From positions 372,001 through 436,000 of the forward strand of contig JAMWET010003186.1 of NCBI GenBank assembly GCA_024036415.1: a DNA stretch of 64,000 nucleotides, read 5' to 3'. The translations under genes and the position numbers were made by a program. The stretch's first letter is position 1. Each line of letters begins with the position of its first letter. This DNA comes from Prochilodus magdalenae. Taxonomy: Eukaryota > Chordata > Actinopteri > Characiformes > Prochilodontidae. Of this stretch, positions 23,700 through 36,589 are shown piece by piece. The notes beneath the pieces were generated by a model that did not search any database, was not told the DNA's origin, and saw only the letters and a program-made list of their open reading frames with translations.

Positions 23700-24830
23700 A
23701 AACCTTTTCATCGCGGAGGAAGGGAAGTAAAAGCAGCAACCGCTATTGTTTTGTTCTTACTGTCACAACAACAAAACCTGAAGTGGAAGAAAACGCAGAC
23801 CATAGCTCATTAAGCTTCCTCTAGCTTTGTCACTTCTTCTCTACAATAACAGAAGTGGCTCGAGCTACATGGGCGAGTCATCGACGCCGTCTAGTGGCCG
23901 GCGACACTTACAACACTTCTTATTGGAACAACCATGATGCATACAAATGGTACAGGACTCTGGGAAACCACCGTGTTGAACAGTTAAAAAAAATCAAGAA
24001 ATGAAAACTGAATTTTATCAAATTAAATAATTTTTTTTTATAAATGCACGCATGAATAAACGGTAGAATTCTCTTGAAGCAATAAACCGGCTTGGTCTTT
24101 CTTGTTTTATGCCTCATCAGTAGAGATGTATTCAACAAATGTATGTATGAAACAAAAGAAATGATCTGTTACTTCTCCAGTTTTTCTTTTTCTTTTAGTG
24201 TCGTTGCTTTTTGTATATGTAAACATATTTTGTATCTGCTAATTTATAAAGCCCAATAAAGTACATGCCAGAAACTCTCTCCCAGACAGATTCCTGAAAC
24301 ACCTGGTTGGAATCCCAGCCCTTTTCTCTGTTACAAGACCCAGAAATCAGGAGGCGGGACTTAAAGACACAGGACAGAGCATTTCAGATGGCAGGTGAAT
24401 ATAGATCTATGAGAAGAGTCATGTGTTTTGGAAGACTGAAAAATCTTTTTTTATTATTTATGCACATCTATCATTTTAGTTTTTAGTATTTATCTAGTTA
24501 AAAATAAAAAATATTTTCTGAACATGACCTCAGTACATCAACATAAAAGTCTATGAATAAAATGTTTGCACAACAAAATAAAAATATTTATATATATAAA
24601 AAATCTTAATATTAACTTACCATGGCATGCTTCATAAAATCCATAAAAATGTATACACATTTATATTTATTAATCTCTGTGATGTGTCTTCTTGAGTTTT
24701 TTAGATGTAGTTAAGTGTTTAGCAGTTTAGCCCATTCGCAGAAAAGCTATATGAAGTTTTAACTTGGACTGGCTCTTTAAAAGTGAATCCTGTCACATAC
24801 GCCGACTCGACTGAGAGAGACTTTTATTTT
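23700..24830. other. Intergenic region between divergent gtpbp6 and nit2
   Basis: The two genes are head to head with 1.28 kb between start codons. The gtpbp6 side (23.7-23.9 kb) is GC-richer and contains a CTCF-like core on the - strand (23886-23899). The middle is AT-rich, with nothing recognised. Confidence 0.5.
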
Positions 24831-24960
24831 GAAGAGGTGTTGAGGGGGCAGCCATAGTTGGCGCTCTGCTGTGTTGTGGTTGGTGTTCCCTCGTACAGAG
24901 CTGAACTGAAGAGTCTCTGGTGGAAGTGTCATTTGGACGAATACTGAAAGATACTTATCC

Positions 24961-27900
24961 ATGTCTGGTATTTCTAAGGCAATGTCAAGTAAGTGAATAT
25001 TGTTTTTAGCCAGTAGTTTAGGAGATATTAATAGCAATGTGTTATAATTGTACCCGTGTCAGTGATTTTGACGACTGGATTCATTGAGAAATTTGCAACC
25101 CACATATCATTAGATTCCACCATTTACACTTTATATAGTTCGATATCTATAATGCAAATTGATACATTCTAGTGCTATGTTTGTCTGTCTGTCTCTCCCT
25201 CCCAGATTAATGTTTATGGCTCTTCCAGCAGGTCTTTAATTAACTGAATGTCTTGCAGAGTTCAGGCTGGCTGTGGTGCAGCTGCTTGTGACTAAGGTAA
25301 AAGCTGACAACCTGCAACGCGCCTGTACTTTGGTGAAGGAGGCAGCAAGCCAGGGGGCAAAGGTTGTGGTCCTACCTGTGAGTATGCTGTAGTAACAGAT
25401 GTCATCTTTATGTTGATGCATTAATTTCTAGTGATCATGTTTCATCTGTAAGCAGTATTTAAAGGGCTTATTATGCTCTTCTGTTTTTTCCTTTTACTGT
25501 GTTATGTAGCTTTTTGCAGATGTAAATGGTCTGCAAAGCAGTTAAACCCAAAGTTCATGCCAATAAGGATGTAATAATAAGGATCTCCTCCACAGATATC
25601 ACTTTTCTCCTTTTTCTTTGCCTGAAACTTGGAATTTCAGCCAGTTTAAATGATCTCAATTGGTACCTAATGATGACCCTTCAGAATAGTCCAGCTAAGC
25701 AAACTAATAGCGATCATTTAATCATTGGACATGTTACTTGACTCTGGTGGTCTCCAACCTAGTTCCGAAAACAGTTTGCCACCCTTGCTCCGGCTAATAA
25801 CCCTCTTCCCAAGTCCCTGATTGGCTTGTTTAGATGTATTAGGTCTTGTTCAGACTGCCAGGCCTTTGCATGCAGTCTGAACATAGCTTGACAGGACAGC
25901 TTATTGAATAATGGTTGGAACTAAACTCAGCAGGAAAGTAGCTCTCCAGAACTAGGGTTGGAAATTCTCACTAGGGGCAGTATTTTGATACATATGCATC
26001 TTTTACTTTGCTGGGTCTCTGCAGGAGTGCTTCAACTCTCCATATGGAACAGGTTTCTTTGCAGAATATGCTGAGAAGATCCCAGGAGAATCAACCCAGG
26101 TGTTGTCAGATACAGCTAAGGAATGTGGGATATACCTTGTAGGCGGTGAGATATTTCAGTTTTAATTTTCATGTTACAGATAAGTGCATTTCCAGAGAGC
26201 ATGTTGTACTTGTTGTACACGTTGTTAAGATGATTAATAAAAGGTATGTGCATCACTGTCTGCTTTTTAAAGGCTCCATTCCAGAGCAGGATGGGGGAAA
26301 GCTTTTTAACACCTGCTCAGTTTTTGGTCCTGATGGTAAGCTTCTGGTCAAACACAGGAAGGTTAGTGTGTTTAACCATGCTAGAGAAATGCTAACTACA
26401 TTTACCCTGTCGTGAACCATTGATACCATAAAATACACATAAAATACAGCTACAAAAACATCTCCGCCGAATTCTTCCTCCATTAAAATTACATTTGCTT
26501 GTTCATATTGGTACTTTAATAAATGTATGTTTTCATAAATGTATGTTTTTGACTGTTATTATTCCCCTTTTAATAATTATTAAAATGTCTTTTTTTACTT
26601 CCTAAAGTTCTTGTGCATTTTTGTAAGCATTAGTCTGTTTTACGAAAAAAAATAAATACATGTCACTGTTGTCAGTCGACCTGACGGTTCTCAGTCAACT
26701 TAAATGGTCTCTGATTGACGATTCGACGATGTAGACTTCTAGAGGGCAGCCCTAGTTCTGATTTGATGTTGTCTCTAAATCATATCAGTTTTTGTGGTGA
26801 AATATGTTTTAGCATTTTAAACAGTCTGCTGTCGTATGTTGTGTCCTGTTATTATGTAGTTACTGTATGTAACCTTGTTAGTAAGAAAGAGGACACATGA
26901 TCTTTGTCAGCAGCTACATGGTTACATTTCTCCTTATACTATCAAACTTTATCACAAAATTTCAAAGGTGAAACCTTTTGGATATAAAACATTTCAGGGT
27001 TAATAAATGTTAATAGCTATCACTATAATGCTAACATCAATAACTCAACCTCAGAATGCAGTGCTTTCATAAATCCACTCATTTTAAAGTGTTATGGCTT
27101 AATTCTGTTCTGCTGTCTTATACATTCAACCTACAGATCCATCTCTTTGACATTGATGTTCCAGGAAAAATACGCTTCCAGGAGTCTGAGACACTAAGTC
27201 CAGGGAGCTGCTTATCCATGTTTGAAACCCGTGAGTGTTCACTGTAGCTAATTCTTTATGGTTGTTTTTCTGAGTTTTAATGTCATTCCACCGTCTCCTT
27301 TTTTTCTTGCAGCGTACTGTAAAGTTGGAGTAGGGATTTGCTATGATATACGTTTTTCGGAGCTTGCACAGATTTATGCCAAGAAGGGTAAGTTAGAGGA
27401 ACTGTGAAACTGGTCCAATATTTGAGTATGGTGACAGTGAGTGTTGTTTTATGATTGTACACAGTCTCACGGACCTGACATCTTTAATTGTCAAATTATT
27501 ATTATTTTTTTTAATATAACACGTGAAATAAGGAACTACAAGCTCACATCATGTAGAGCAGATAGCTGTTGACTAAACGTTGTTAAACAGGTACACCGAA
27601 GTATGGATGCATCTATGTGTGGCTAGCTGGTCAGAACTGGTCAAATCCTTACTGTTGCCATCACACAGCACATACCTTTGTGGATAGAGCATCAGGCTAA
27701 GATTAGACTGCAGTTGACTGTAGTATTGACAAAAAAAATTATTGGCATTAGTATCAGTCATGGTAGATAAAGCTGCTGGTAATTCAACAAGCACATGCTT
27801 ATACTATGATGTCAGTATGTAGGTAAAGTAATGTAATGTTGTATCATCATATGTATAAACAGCAGTGTGCTGAATTAGCTGAGAACATTGCAAACTTGGA

Positions 27901-28813
27901 ACAATGATTGGGGTGATTAAGATGAGCCACAGAGTTGGAGGTATGGATTTCTGTCACAGACTGATGAAATTAGACACTGATAATATTGCTGGTGCTGTTG
28001 TAAGATGTAAGAACTTGTATGATCCAAAGACGACGTGTCTGCATTGAATACAATTTCTGCTGCTCTCTGTAGGTTGCCAGCTGTTGGTATATCCTGGGGC
28101 CTTCAATATGACGACAGGCCCGGCCCACTGGGAGCTGCTTCAGAGAGCACGGTCAGTACTTTTGAATGAAAGTGAAGTGAATGCTGCTGTTTTTCCACTG
28201 TACTTCCAACTTTATGGAAGACATCATGGCATATGGTCAGAAACCACTTGAGCAGAATAGCTGCTCTAAATTCTGCATTATTCTGTAAGTTTCTTCTGTT
28301 CTTGTTGTTTGTTCCTGTAGGGCTGTGGATAACCAAGTCTACGTAGCTACTGCTTCACCAGCAAGAGATGAATCTGCCAGCTATGTGGCCTGGGGTCACA
28401 GCTCTGTTGTCAACCCTTGGTCAGTTCTGCATGTGTGTGTTAACCTTAGCAGTTTAAACTCTGACACCGGTCAGCATTGCGACGTGAGGTAGAATAAGTT
28501 GAATAAGTTACCATAGCATATGTGTTCTTTGCTCATGCAGGGGTGAAGTAATCACAAAAGCAGGGTCAGAAGAGGCTGTTGTGTATGCTGACATTGGTGA
28601 GTTTCTATAGATCTTTATGACAAGTCCATAATGGCAAGTCCATTTTCACTGACTTTTATTCTGCTCATCTTGATATTGTTAATTAATAGTATTATAAACA
28701 TCTTTCTGCTTCTTATAGATCTGCAGTACCTGACAGATGTGCGTCAACAGATTCCAATAACAATGCAGAGACGTAACGACATCTACAATGTCAGCGTCGT
28801 TCATGAGGGCTGA
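24961..28813 (+). CDS. nit2: Omega-amidase NIT2 (nitrilase homolog 2)
   Basis: Ten exons: 24961-24988, 25259-25377, 26025-26145, 26273-26361, 27137-27230, 27313-27387, 28073-28151, 28321-28419, 28541-28596, 28719-28813 (TGA). They give 284 aa (human 276), all introns GT-AG and all phases consistent. It belongs to the carbon-nitrogen hydrolase superfamily. The catalytic triad is visible as Glu50 (VVVLPECFNSPY), Lys119 (VKHRKIHLFDID) and Cys160 ([10 protein letters not shown]). These correspond to human Glu43, Lys112 and Cys153 with a constant offset of seven. NIT2 deaminates alpha-ketoglutaramate and alpha-ketosuccinamate, the products of glutamine and asparagine transamination, in cytosol and mitochondria. 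The start gives a seven-residue longer N-terminus than human; an in-frame Met at residue 8 is an alternative. The poly(A) signal is at 28902-28907. Confidence 0.97.
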
Positions 28814-28901
28814 GTTATGGCAAGACAAAAATGAGCTTAAGTGATAAGGTCACTGCTAAAGGCAGATGCTGTGTCTACTTGACTTTGTTACACATTTGAT
28901 C

Positions 28902-28907
28902 AATAAA
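28902..28907 (+). promoter_or_regulatory. Poly(A) signal of nit2
   Basis: AATAAA 89 bases after the stop codon, followed by a GT-containing stretch. Confidence 0.7.
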
Positions 28908-28919
28908 GTCCACTAACGG

Positions 28920-29815
28920 CACATTTAGTTCTCTTCAGCACCAGTCAGCCTTGATCCAGACGATTGCTTCCATGTTGAATTTGGATGAGCCATAAATCTG
29001 GATCACGGGTGAGACAATATGATCTTTCACATTGAAAATAATTTTGTAAGTAACTTGTATAATGATTGTATTAAAATGAAGTAACCGTATTACACAGAGT
29101 CTGTTGGTTTTAGTTACGCTTGGTTACCTTGGTTGGTTCAAAGGACACCGCTTCGAATTTGGACTTGAATAAGACATTAAAATATCCATAAGTTATGAAC
29201 CATGACACTAGAAAAAAGAAATGAAAATCTTGAATCCACTTTGAAATGTTGCATTTGAACAGATATTGGCAAATATTAACATAGGTAATACATACAAACT
29301 TACTGTTACCCAGCAGAACCAGTGACAATGCATGATGGGACCAATAGCAAGCAAGGGGATATAAATACACAAAAAAGTATGAAGACGCATCTGGGAGCGG
29401 TGATTACAAGGCATGGTTACAAGGAAAAAACAGGTGGATGTAGTTAGTAACTAAAGGTCAGAGCTAGGAAAACAATAAAGCAGAGCAGAGAAAGGGATGG
29501 TATCTGGGGGACACAGTGACACGTCCTATTTGTATTTAACAGTCATTTTTCCTCAAAATAAAGACGCAGTGTCACCATCCTGTAGTGTTTAACTCAGTTA
29601 AATTACAAATTTCTAAAAGATGATCTATTATACAGTTCAGCAGTACAGTGCAGAAGTGATCTATGGTCTATAAATTACGGTTTATGAATGGTGTAACATT
29701 GGTTTAATGGAGGTTATTAATATAAAATTTGGAGATTTGGAAACCTCCATGGTGAAATAAGTCATTTCTGTTTACACTTGTGTTCACAGTCCATTTCTGA
29801 CCACCTCTGGATGTG
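28920..29815. other. Intergenic region between convergent nit2 and the B7-like gene
   Basis: About 0.9 kb with no gene or clear repeat. It ends with the B7-like gene's poly(A) signal at 29818-29823 (- strand). Confidence 0.5.
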
Positions 29816-29817
29816 GT

Positions 29818-29823
29818 TTTATT
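29818..29823 (-). promoter_or_regulatory. Poly(A) signal of the B7-like gene
   Basis: TTTATT on the + strand is AATAAA on the - strand, about 110 bases past the stop codon at 29932-29934. Confidence 0.5.
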
Positions 29824-29931
29824 GACCTAATTTGATCACAGTGCCTCATAGGGTGTGTTTACACCTGGCTTTTCACACAGTCAAAGAAACCCAAAAATCA
29901 TCTGATCAATAGAAACGCAGCAAGCTGGTAA

Positions 29932-32829
29932 TTATTTAACACATCTGTCTCTGTTAGACGGTCCATCCAGATGCTCCCCATCCATCATGATCATTTCTGT
30001 ATCCTCACAGTCAGAATCATCTGAAAAACAGACCTTTATATATTATATAAGCAAAACCTTTTATAATGAAGTTATATACACAGTAAAATAATTTAACTGC
30101 ATAAAATTGTATGCAGTTGTTGAAATAATGAACAATAACACTGTATGAAACTCTATAGTTTATTCCCATTGTATGAGACACTGTATAAGAGACCGTATTA
30201 CCTTGACGCTCTCTTCTAGCCTGCCTGTCCCATTTCTTCTGGAAACACAGCGTTATGGTCACCAGCCCAGTCACCAGCACACAAAGAACAATGCTGAGTA
30301 TCCATATGAATGCAGGTTTATATTCATGACTGGACTTCACACCAGCTGTCCACAAACAACAGATAATACTCATAGTCAGTCAAAAGGTAGCAACATGATG
30401 AAATGCCTATACCTCCCTCAAAGAGGGTTTGTGAGACCAAGTGCAAGTAATATCTGGCATCAGATCTAGAAGATTCACATTGCACATATCAACGTAAATC
30501 ATAAAGTCTATATATTGATGATATATCTAGTATGCTACCTATATACCATGTTGTATATATAGTGCCTTAAGTTTTGTTTTACATGAAGACATATGTAGAC
30601 ACCTCAAACAGTGGGCTTAGTTACATTGCAGCAGGTCAGGTATATGACTCACAGCTGACTGCAGTCAGAGTTTTGCTCAGTAGGTGGATTTCAGACAGCG
30701 GCGTGTCCAGTGGGATATTTGCATAATGGACACTGGTAATGTACAGTAGAGAATAGGACAGAGAGCTCGTAGACGTAGTGTCTGCCTCCACTAGGGGGTG
30801 CTGCGAGTGGTTAATGTACCAATAAACTGCAGGTTTAGGAAAACCGCCCCAAGACTGACAAACCAATCCAGTTGCCTCTCCCTGTGACTCGCCCCCTCTC
30901 AGCAACATGGGGGAAGTAAATGACACAGGGAAGTGATCTTAATCTCTATGTGGCTTTGAAAATGGTCTGTTGAATCTTTATAGGAGCCTGGTAGTGCTTT
31001 ATTAACACTGGTAACTTGGTATTACTCCGATAGTTATAAGCCTCATGAGAACACAGACGCAGAATCCTTACAGCAAAGTGTCAATGTTTTTCTTCATAGT
31101 GATTTTATCTTCAGTGTTTCTTTTTGTCTATACTTCTGTACTGAGCTTTGAACATACAGGTTTATAGTAGTTATTGTTTTGCTTAATTAAAGGCCCATAA
31201 AAAGGAGGTGATCATGGACACCGCATGAAAAAGTGCCCATATCATGAAAAACAGAATGTTCCACACCTTCCTGAAACAAAAGAGTTTGATGCAGTATGTC
31301 AAGTAAAAAGAGTATTATTCATGTCCCAGTCTATACTGTCCATATAGAGAAACTAACCATTAAAAACAGCCCTTTCTGAATTCACGGTTCCTGCGAGGTG
31401 AGGACAACTAACATATTTACACATATCTGCCTAGTTAGCCTCTAGTAGTTTAGCCCTGCTCATTCAGGTGGAAGTTGTAAGGTGTGTTTCTGCTCTGAAT
31501 GCTTTTTGAATGTTTTTATTACACTTTATGGAATATAATCAGAATTAAATGAGAATTAAATTTGCTTCAGTCTGTTGAATGTGTGGTTCAGGGCCTATGC
31601 TTACTGATTCGAGTGGCACATATTGAACGATACTATACAATGCATTGTACTGATACTCTAATCTTTAATATCTTTTTAACCCAGTGAACTGCCTATCATA
31701 AAGTGTATTATTCACTTTCAGTGTCAAGACTATCAATGAATAACTACTGTGAATCATATGATCATTTCTGTGCAATTAATATGTAACTTGAGTAACTTGT
31801 ATACGAATGAGTGAAGTCCATACACTACCATTCAATTGTTTAGAACTTTACTTATTAATAACTGTTATTTTAATCATTAATAGCTTACACTGTGTGAATC
31901 AAATTGTTATAATATAAATTCAAATATATTATAGACACCAGATAATATTTAAGGTCTAGTATAGTAAGTCTTGGGAACACCAAGAAGTTATAAAATAGTT
32001 ATAATATACTGAAATTATTTATTTACAGTCATTTTTGCATAAATTATTTTTTTCAATCAATTATTTTTGTTTTGTATATTAATCTCATTCTCAAACTCTC
32101 CACCATTTTGATCATGTGCTCTGTTCATTATTCTGGACAGCTGCCTACTAATTAGATGAATTCTACAAAGTTGAAGCACAGTAGCATCGTATTTATATAT
32201 GTAGCCATGATTCCAAACATTTGAATGGCAGTCTGGATGCTCCTTAGAGTCTGTAGACAAACTCTGTGAATGTTTATTCAGCTCATAGATTAAAGAACAC
32301 ATATAGTCTTATAAAGTAAACACAAGTCTTGTTGGATTACCTGTGACGTTGAGGCAGACCGTACAAATCAAAGCATTATATCCATGATCCTGAAGGTTGT
32401 TTACATGTAAACTATAATTCTGGGCATCTGAGAACCTGATGTCACTCAACTTCATTGTGAAATTCCCTGTTTGTGCCAAAGAGGACACTGTAGCCCTGTC
32501 CCTGACATCCATATTGATTGTCTTCTCATGTCCTTCTGTCCACACAGCCTTGTACACCACCTCAGCACCTCTTCTCCATTCAAATGAAAAGTTTAAAGAG
32601 GTCAAATTCTCTCGTCTGTTGTATAGGCAGGGTAGGTAGGCTGTTTCCCCAAAGACTCCAACAACACATGTGTCAGCTAAGTGACAAAAGAAGGGAACAG
32701 AACTGTAGATCGCCAAATATATTGGAGTGATAAGTATAAAACCAGTTTAATGTGTGGATGTCTTATCCTACCTTGACATGCACAACTTAAAAAGCTCAGC
32801 AGGAGCGTCTTGATCCACATTATCCTCAT
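29932..32829 (-). CDS. B7-family type I Ig membrane protein, ICOS ligand-like
   Basis: Five exons on the - strand: 32829-32772 (signal peptide), 32676-32341 (IgV), 30937-30653 (IgC), 30345-30202 (transmembrane) and 30020-29932 (cytoplasmic tail, TAA). All internal junctions are phase 1, as is usual for Ig-domain exons; total 303 aa. The signal peptide MRIMWIKTLLLSFLSCACQ is hydrophobic. The IgV domain has the B-strand Cys36 (AYLPC) and Trp53. The IgC domain has Cys158 (GLVCQSWGGFPKPAVYWY), whose GFPKPxVYW block resembles ICOSLG and CD80/86. The membrane segment is about 238-261, followed by KKWDRQARRER and an acidic tail (DDSDCEDTEM). B7 ligands on antigen-presenting cells bind CD28/ICOS-type receptors. 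Both F-strand cysteines are missing: Leu109 in DAQNYSLHV, and Leu212 or a neighbour in DTPLSEIHL. Extra cysteines Cys23, Cys124 and Cys127 exist. ICOSLG is favoured by length (302 in human), but CD80/86 or another B7 member is possible. Confidence 0.85.
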
Positions 32830-33350
32830 CTCCTAGATTAGCTCAGAAGGTTACCAGCCCACATTAAGCTATCCAAAGTGTATTTGGAGGCTAAAGCAGA
32901 AGGTCAAAGTTCTTGTTGATGACCATTATGACTGGAGAAGACCAGTGCATTCACTGCTGTGGTTCTTGCAGGCTCCTGTGGGTTAAAACTCTTTCCGTGT
33001 GCTGTGCAGTAGCTCCATCCCCGTGCAGGGCAGTCCTCCTCACACAGGTTTACCAGTTTTCGCAGAACGAGCCGCCTACATCATTTAGATGTTAGTTTCA
33101 AAGCTGGTGCACGGAAGTCTTTCTTCCTGCTTTGTAAACCGATAAACAGAACCATGGACATATGGGCGTAGTCCAACTGTAACTACACACACAGGCCCAA
33201 CAGGAAAGGCTCATTTTGCATGCTCAGACATTTGCATGCAGGAAGTTTAGTTGGTGCAACAGATAATGTATCAGAGTCTGGAGGCAATAAAAAGAGTTTA
33301 ATATCCACAAGACTTCAAATATGTTCAGGTGAAAAATCACTACTACTACC
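32830..33350 (-). promoter_or_regulatory. Upstream region of the B7-like gene
   Basis: No gene. An octamer motif ATTTGCAT at 33230-33237, next to GGAAGT (ETS/PU.1-type core), lies about 400 bases upstream of the start codon. These fit a lymphoid or myeloid promoter but are short and may be chance. Confidence 0.25.
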
Positions 33351-33560
33351 CATCAATGATCATTTATTTATATAGAGCTTTTTACAACTAATGTCTCAAA
33401 TTACCTTTACAGAAAAGCAGTTCGTGGAAAGATTAAAAAAAGAAAAAGAAAAGATAACAGGAGCCAATGTATAGATGTAAAGAAGGCAATCTGGGTTCAA
33501 GCCCCCCATGAGCAAGCCAGAGGCAACAGTGGCAAAGGAAAAATGCTATGAGAGAAATCA
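33350..33560. repeat. Interspersed repeat (teleost LINE/SINE tail type)
   Basis: Contains TTTATATAGAGCTTTTTACA then AATGTCTCAAA, and downstream CATGAGCAAGCCAGAGGCAA then AGTGGCAAAGGAAAAA. These blocks are common in fish interspersed repeats. No coding frame. Confidence 0.5.
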
Positions 33561-35044
33561 CCACCATTTTATTCCAGTCAAAATGGCTGCTATCTTATTC
33601 ATATTCCAGTGCAAGGAAAAAAGCAGGGAACACATATTTAACGGATTATTATATATAATAATTTCAGTATTCAGAGTGTTACAGCTTCTGTTCTTTTCAG
33701 AAGTCCAGTTTTTCAAAATATTTTTCTACACTTCCAAAGTGCAGTCTTAGAAGTTGGTTGGGTTTTCTGCTTCTCACAATCTAATTAATCCCAAACATAC
33801 TGTTTAAAGTTATTTAAAGACCTGGACTCAGTTGTGAGACAGTTGTACTGCATGGAAACTAAATCAATGAAGGATGGCCTCTGAGTTTTACTCTGTACTG
33901 TATCTTCTGAGTTATGCAGTAACTGAAAGTTCCCTTTTCTGCTGTCCTAATATGTTTGTAAGGTACATCTGTACACCTGTCTGTACAGGCTTTGTATTCA
34001 TTCAGACAAAGAAACTTCCTGATAGTAACAGTAGATCTCAGTGCGTTCAGATGAAGGAGCACATTGCTATGAGTCATCTAGCGGACAGGAAGTAACCATG
34101 ACAGAAGTTTATATCAGAATAACAGAATCTCTGGAAGCAGAATCTCTGGAACAGGTTTCACTGTGATATCTGAGGGTGACAAATAAAGATGGACCAGCAG
34201 CGGTAGTGTTTGTACTTATGCTATGTTACACTCATGCAATACATGTTTAATACTATCCAGACACCTGATCATCCAACATCCTGGCCGTTACCTTGTGATA
34301 AGTGTACATAATCATATGTACACAGTTGCAACGCCGATAAATTTTTAAATTTTCAAATCAAGTACACAGTGTAATTTCTTCTTCTTCTGGTTTATTATCT
34401 TTATTATTTTGGACCAAACTAAATAAAAGAGCCTAACAAACTTCAGGTTTTATACTGATAGATGCTGGAATTGCAACGTTCTACTGTAGTTCCTGTAGCT
34501 CCACTTGTTTAACAGAACTCAAACTGCTTTTATATGTTTTGTTCTGTATGTAAATGTATATTTACTTGAGTGCAGGTTTAGTGCAGTCTATGTGAGTATT
34601 ACTGAATGCCTGTGTCAACAATGGGTGTCACAGCAGAATATACAGTAGACATACAGATGCAGACAAAAGTACATAGTTATACAAAATACAAAAGATAAGA
34701 GAGATAATAAACCTAAACAAATCTCTATTTTTAGGCAAAGATTAAATAACAAGCTATATAAAAGACGGGTTATGAGAAGTATAATGGTGTTGGCATTCGG
34801 TACAAGATGTATACAGGTGATATACAGGTGATATACAGGTGGTGCGGTGCAGCAGCACAAAAAATTGAGTCCTGTTGAATATAAAAAAATATGGATCCTC
34901 CTTTACACTTACGGAGCAGGCCAGTGCAGCAACTGTCTCTTGAAGTGGGTGAGAGGTGTTCTCCATTATGGATGCCAGCTTGGCCAACATCCTTTTCTTC
35001 TCAACTACTTCCACTGAGTCCAACACATAGCCCAGAACAGGAAG

Positions 35045-35105
35045 TTACATTTGAGGCATTTAACAGACACTCTTATCCAGAGCGACTTACAACCGTGCTT
35101 AGTGT
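35045..35105 (+). repeat. SINE/LINE-tail repeat, copy 1
   Basis: The block CATTTAACAGACACTCTTAT then CCAGAGCGACTTACAA is the widespread teleost 3'-tail motif. Related copies are at 36958-37022 (+) and 53848-53912 (-). Confidence 0.65.
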
Positions 35106-35379
35106 TCTGTTGGATTATATTTCCAGCCAGTACAGGAAGGTTAGAGCCTAAAATTCACCATGTGCTCAGACACCGCCCGAACAAGGGCCAGCGCTGATAC
35201 CTATAGAGATCAATACATAGACATATAAAGCAAAAGTGCACTACCTGGCAACCCAACCCAGCGCTTATACCTATAAAGAAAAGGTTATATATACTATAAG
35301 TGCAACACAAGTACATACACACATAACTTACGCATCTACTAATGCTCACTCACTTAAGTGTATTACAAAGAGCCTTCCT

Positions 35380-36135
35380 GACCAGCTTGTTCATTTTTTC
35401 CTATCAGCAGTCATAATGGCCTCCCCAACAAACAATGCTGTAAAAGTGGAGTCAAATGTGTGGAGGAGTGGATCCTGTATTCCGAATGACCAGAGCCTCC
35501 TCAGCAGGGGGAGTCTGTCTGGCCTTTCATATACAGAGCGTATGTTGTTCGACCAGTCCAGTTCATTGTTCAGATGTTGATGTTGATCTGAAGGAAGTTC
35601 TGCTGGCACCAGTCCACAAAATTCTTCGTAACTTCTCTGTACACCCTTTCATCACCTTTTGAGATGTAGCCAACAATGGGGGATTTGTTAGAGAACTGGT
35701 TGTGGTGTTGAGGGTTACTGGTTGTGGGTGAAGGCTGCAGTGCAGAGCGTGAGGAGTAATGGGGCCAGGACCATTCCTTGTAGTGCCCCTGTGCTGCAGA
35801 GTATTGTATCTGACACGTAGTTCTTAACTCACACATATTGTGGTCTGTTTGTGAGATAGCGATGAGGTGGTACTCCACCCCTGTGCTCTCCAGCTTGTCC
35901 CCCAGTAGAGTGAGCCTGATGGTGTTGAAAGCACTAGATAGATCAAAAACATGTTTCTAACAGTGCCTCCTTTTCAAGAAGAACAAAGGATCTGTGGAGA
36001 AGTTAACTGATTGCATCCTCCACCCCGATGCCTTGCTGGAAAGTGAACTGCAGAAGATCCATAGCTGATCCACCAGTGAAAGCCTTTCAAAGCCTTCATC
36101 AGACGAGAGGATAACACCACTGCTCTGTAGCCATT
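35380..36135 (-). mobile_element. LINE reverse-transcriptase relic (L2/Rex1-like), C-terminal part
   Basis: On the - strand the frame gives FDLSSAFNTIRLTLLGDKLE (RT block 3, F-D-x-S-S-A-F-N-T-I). Further on it gives a degraded block with FSNKSPIVGYISKGDE (where an FSDD-type active site is expected) and VTKNFVDWCQQNFLQINI. Frameshifts and the altered catalytic Asp pair show it is dead. Confidence 0.75.
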
Positions 36136-36589
36136 TAAAGTTTTAAAAAGAAGCTATTAAAACTACTAGGAGGGCAAAATCATGTCATATCCTGTTACTT
36201 CAAGGTATATTTACAACACACAATGTGTCATGATATATATTTTTTCTGACATATGAAATGTTAGAACGAAGTAAAACACCACATTTATAAAACACTATTT
36301 ATTATTATTTTTTTATTTAAGATTACACATGTGCTGCACTATATCCATATAAACAGGACTAACAACACTGGAAGCACAAAGATAAAATAAGATAAGAAAT
36401 TTTATTGTGCTTTACATTTACATAAAATGGAAATTTGCCTTTGGCAACCTGACACACATTTACATTCACTCAGGCAAATATTCAAAAATACATTTGAAAA
36501 ATGCCACTGGTTTTAGGTAGTGACAATATCAGCGACATGCTCAGAAAAGCATGTTGTGATGCTTTTCTGATTTTTGTCACAATAACAAT

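Noticed and set aside
33490..33505. tRNA B-box-like GGGTTCAAGCCCC
   Set aside because: No A box, no cloverleaf and no terminator T-run; it lies in an interspersed repeat.
34800..34845. Three copies of GATATACAGGT as a regulatory array
   Set aside because: Short imperfect tandem repeat in repeat-rich sequence with no gene nearby.
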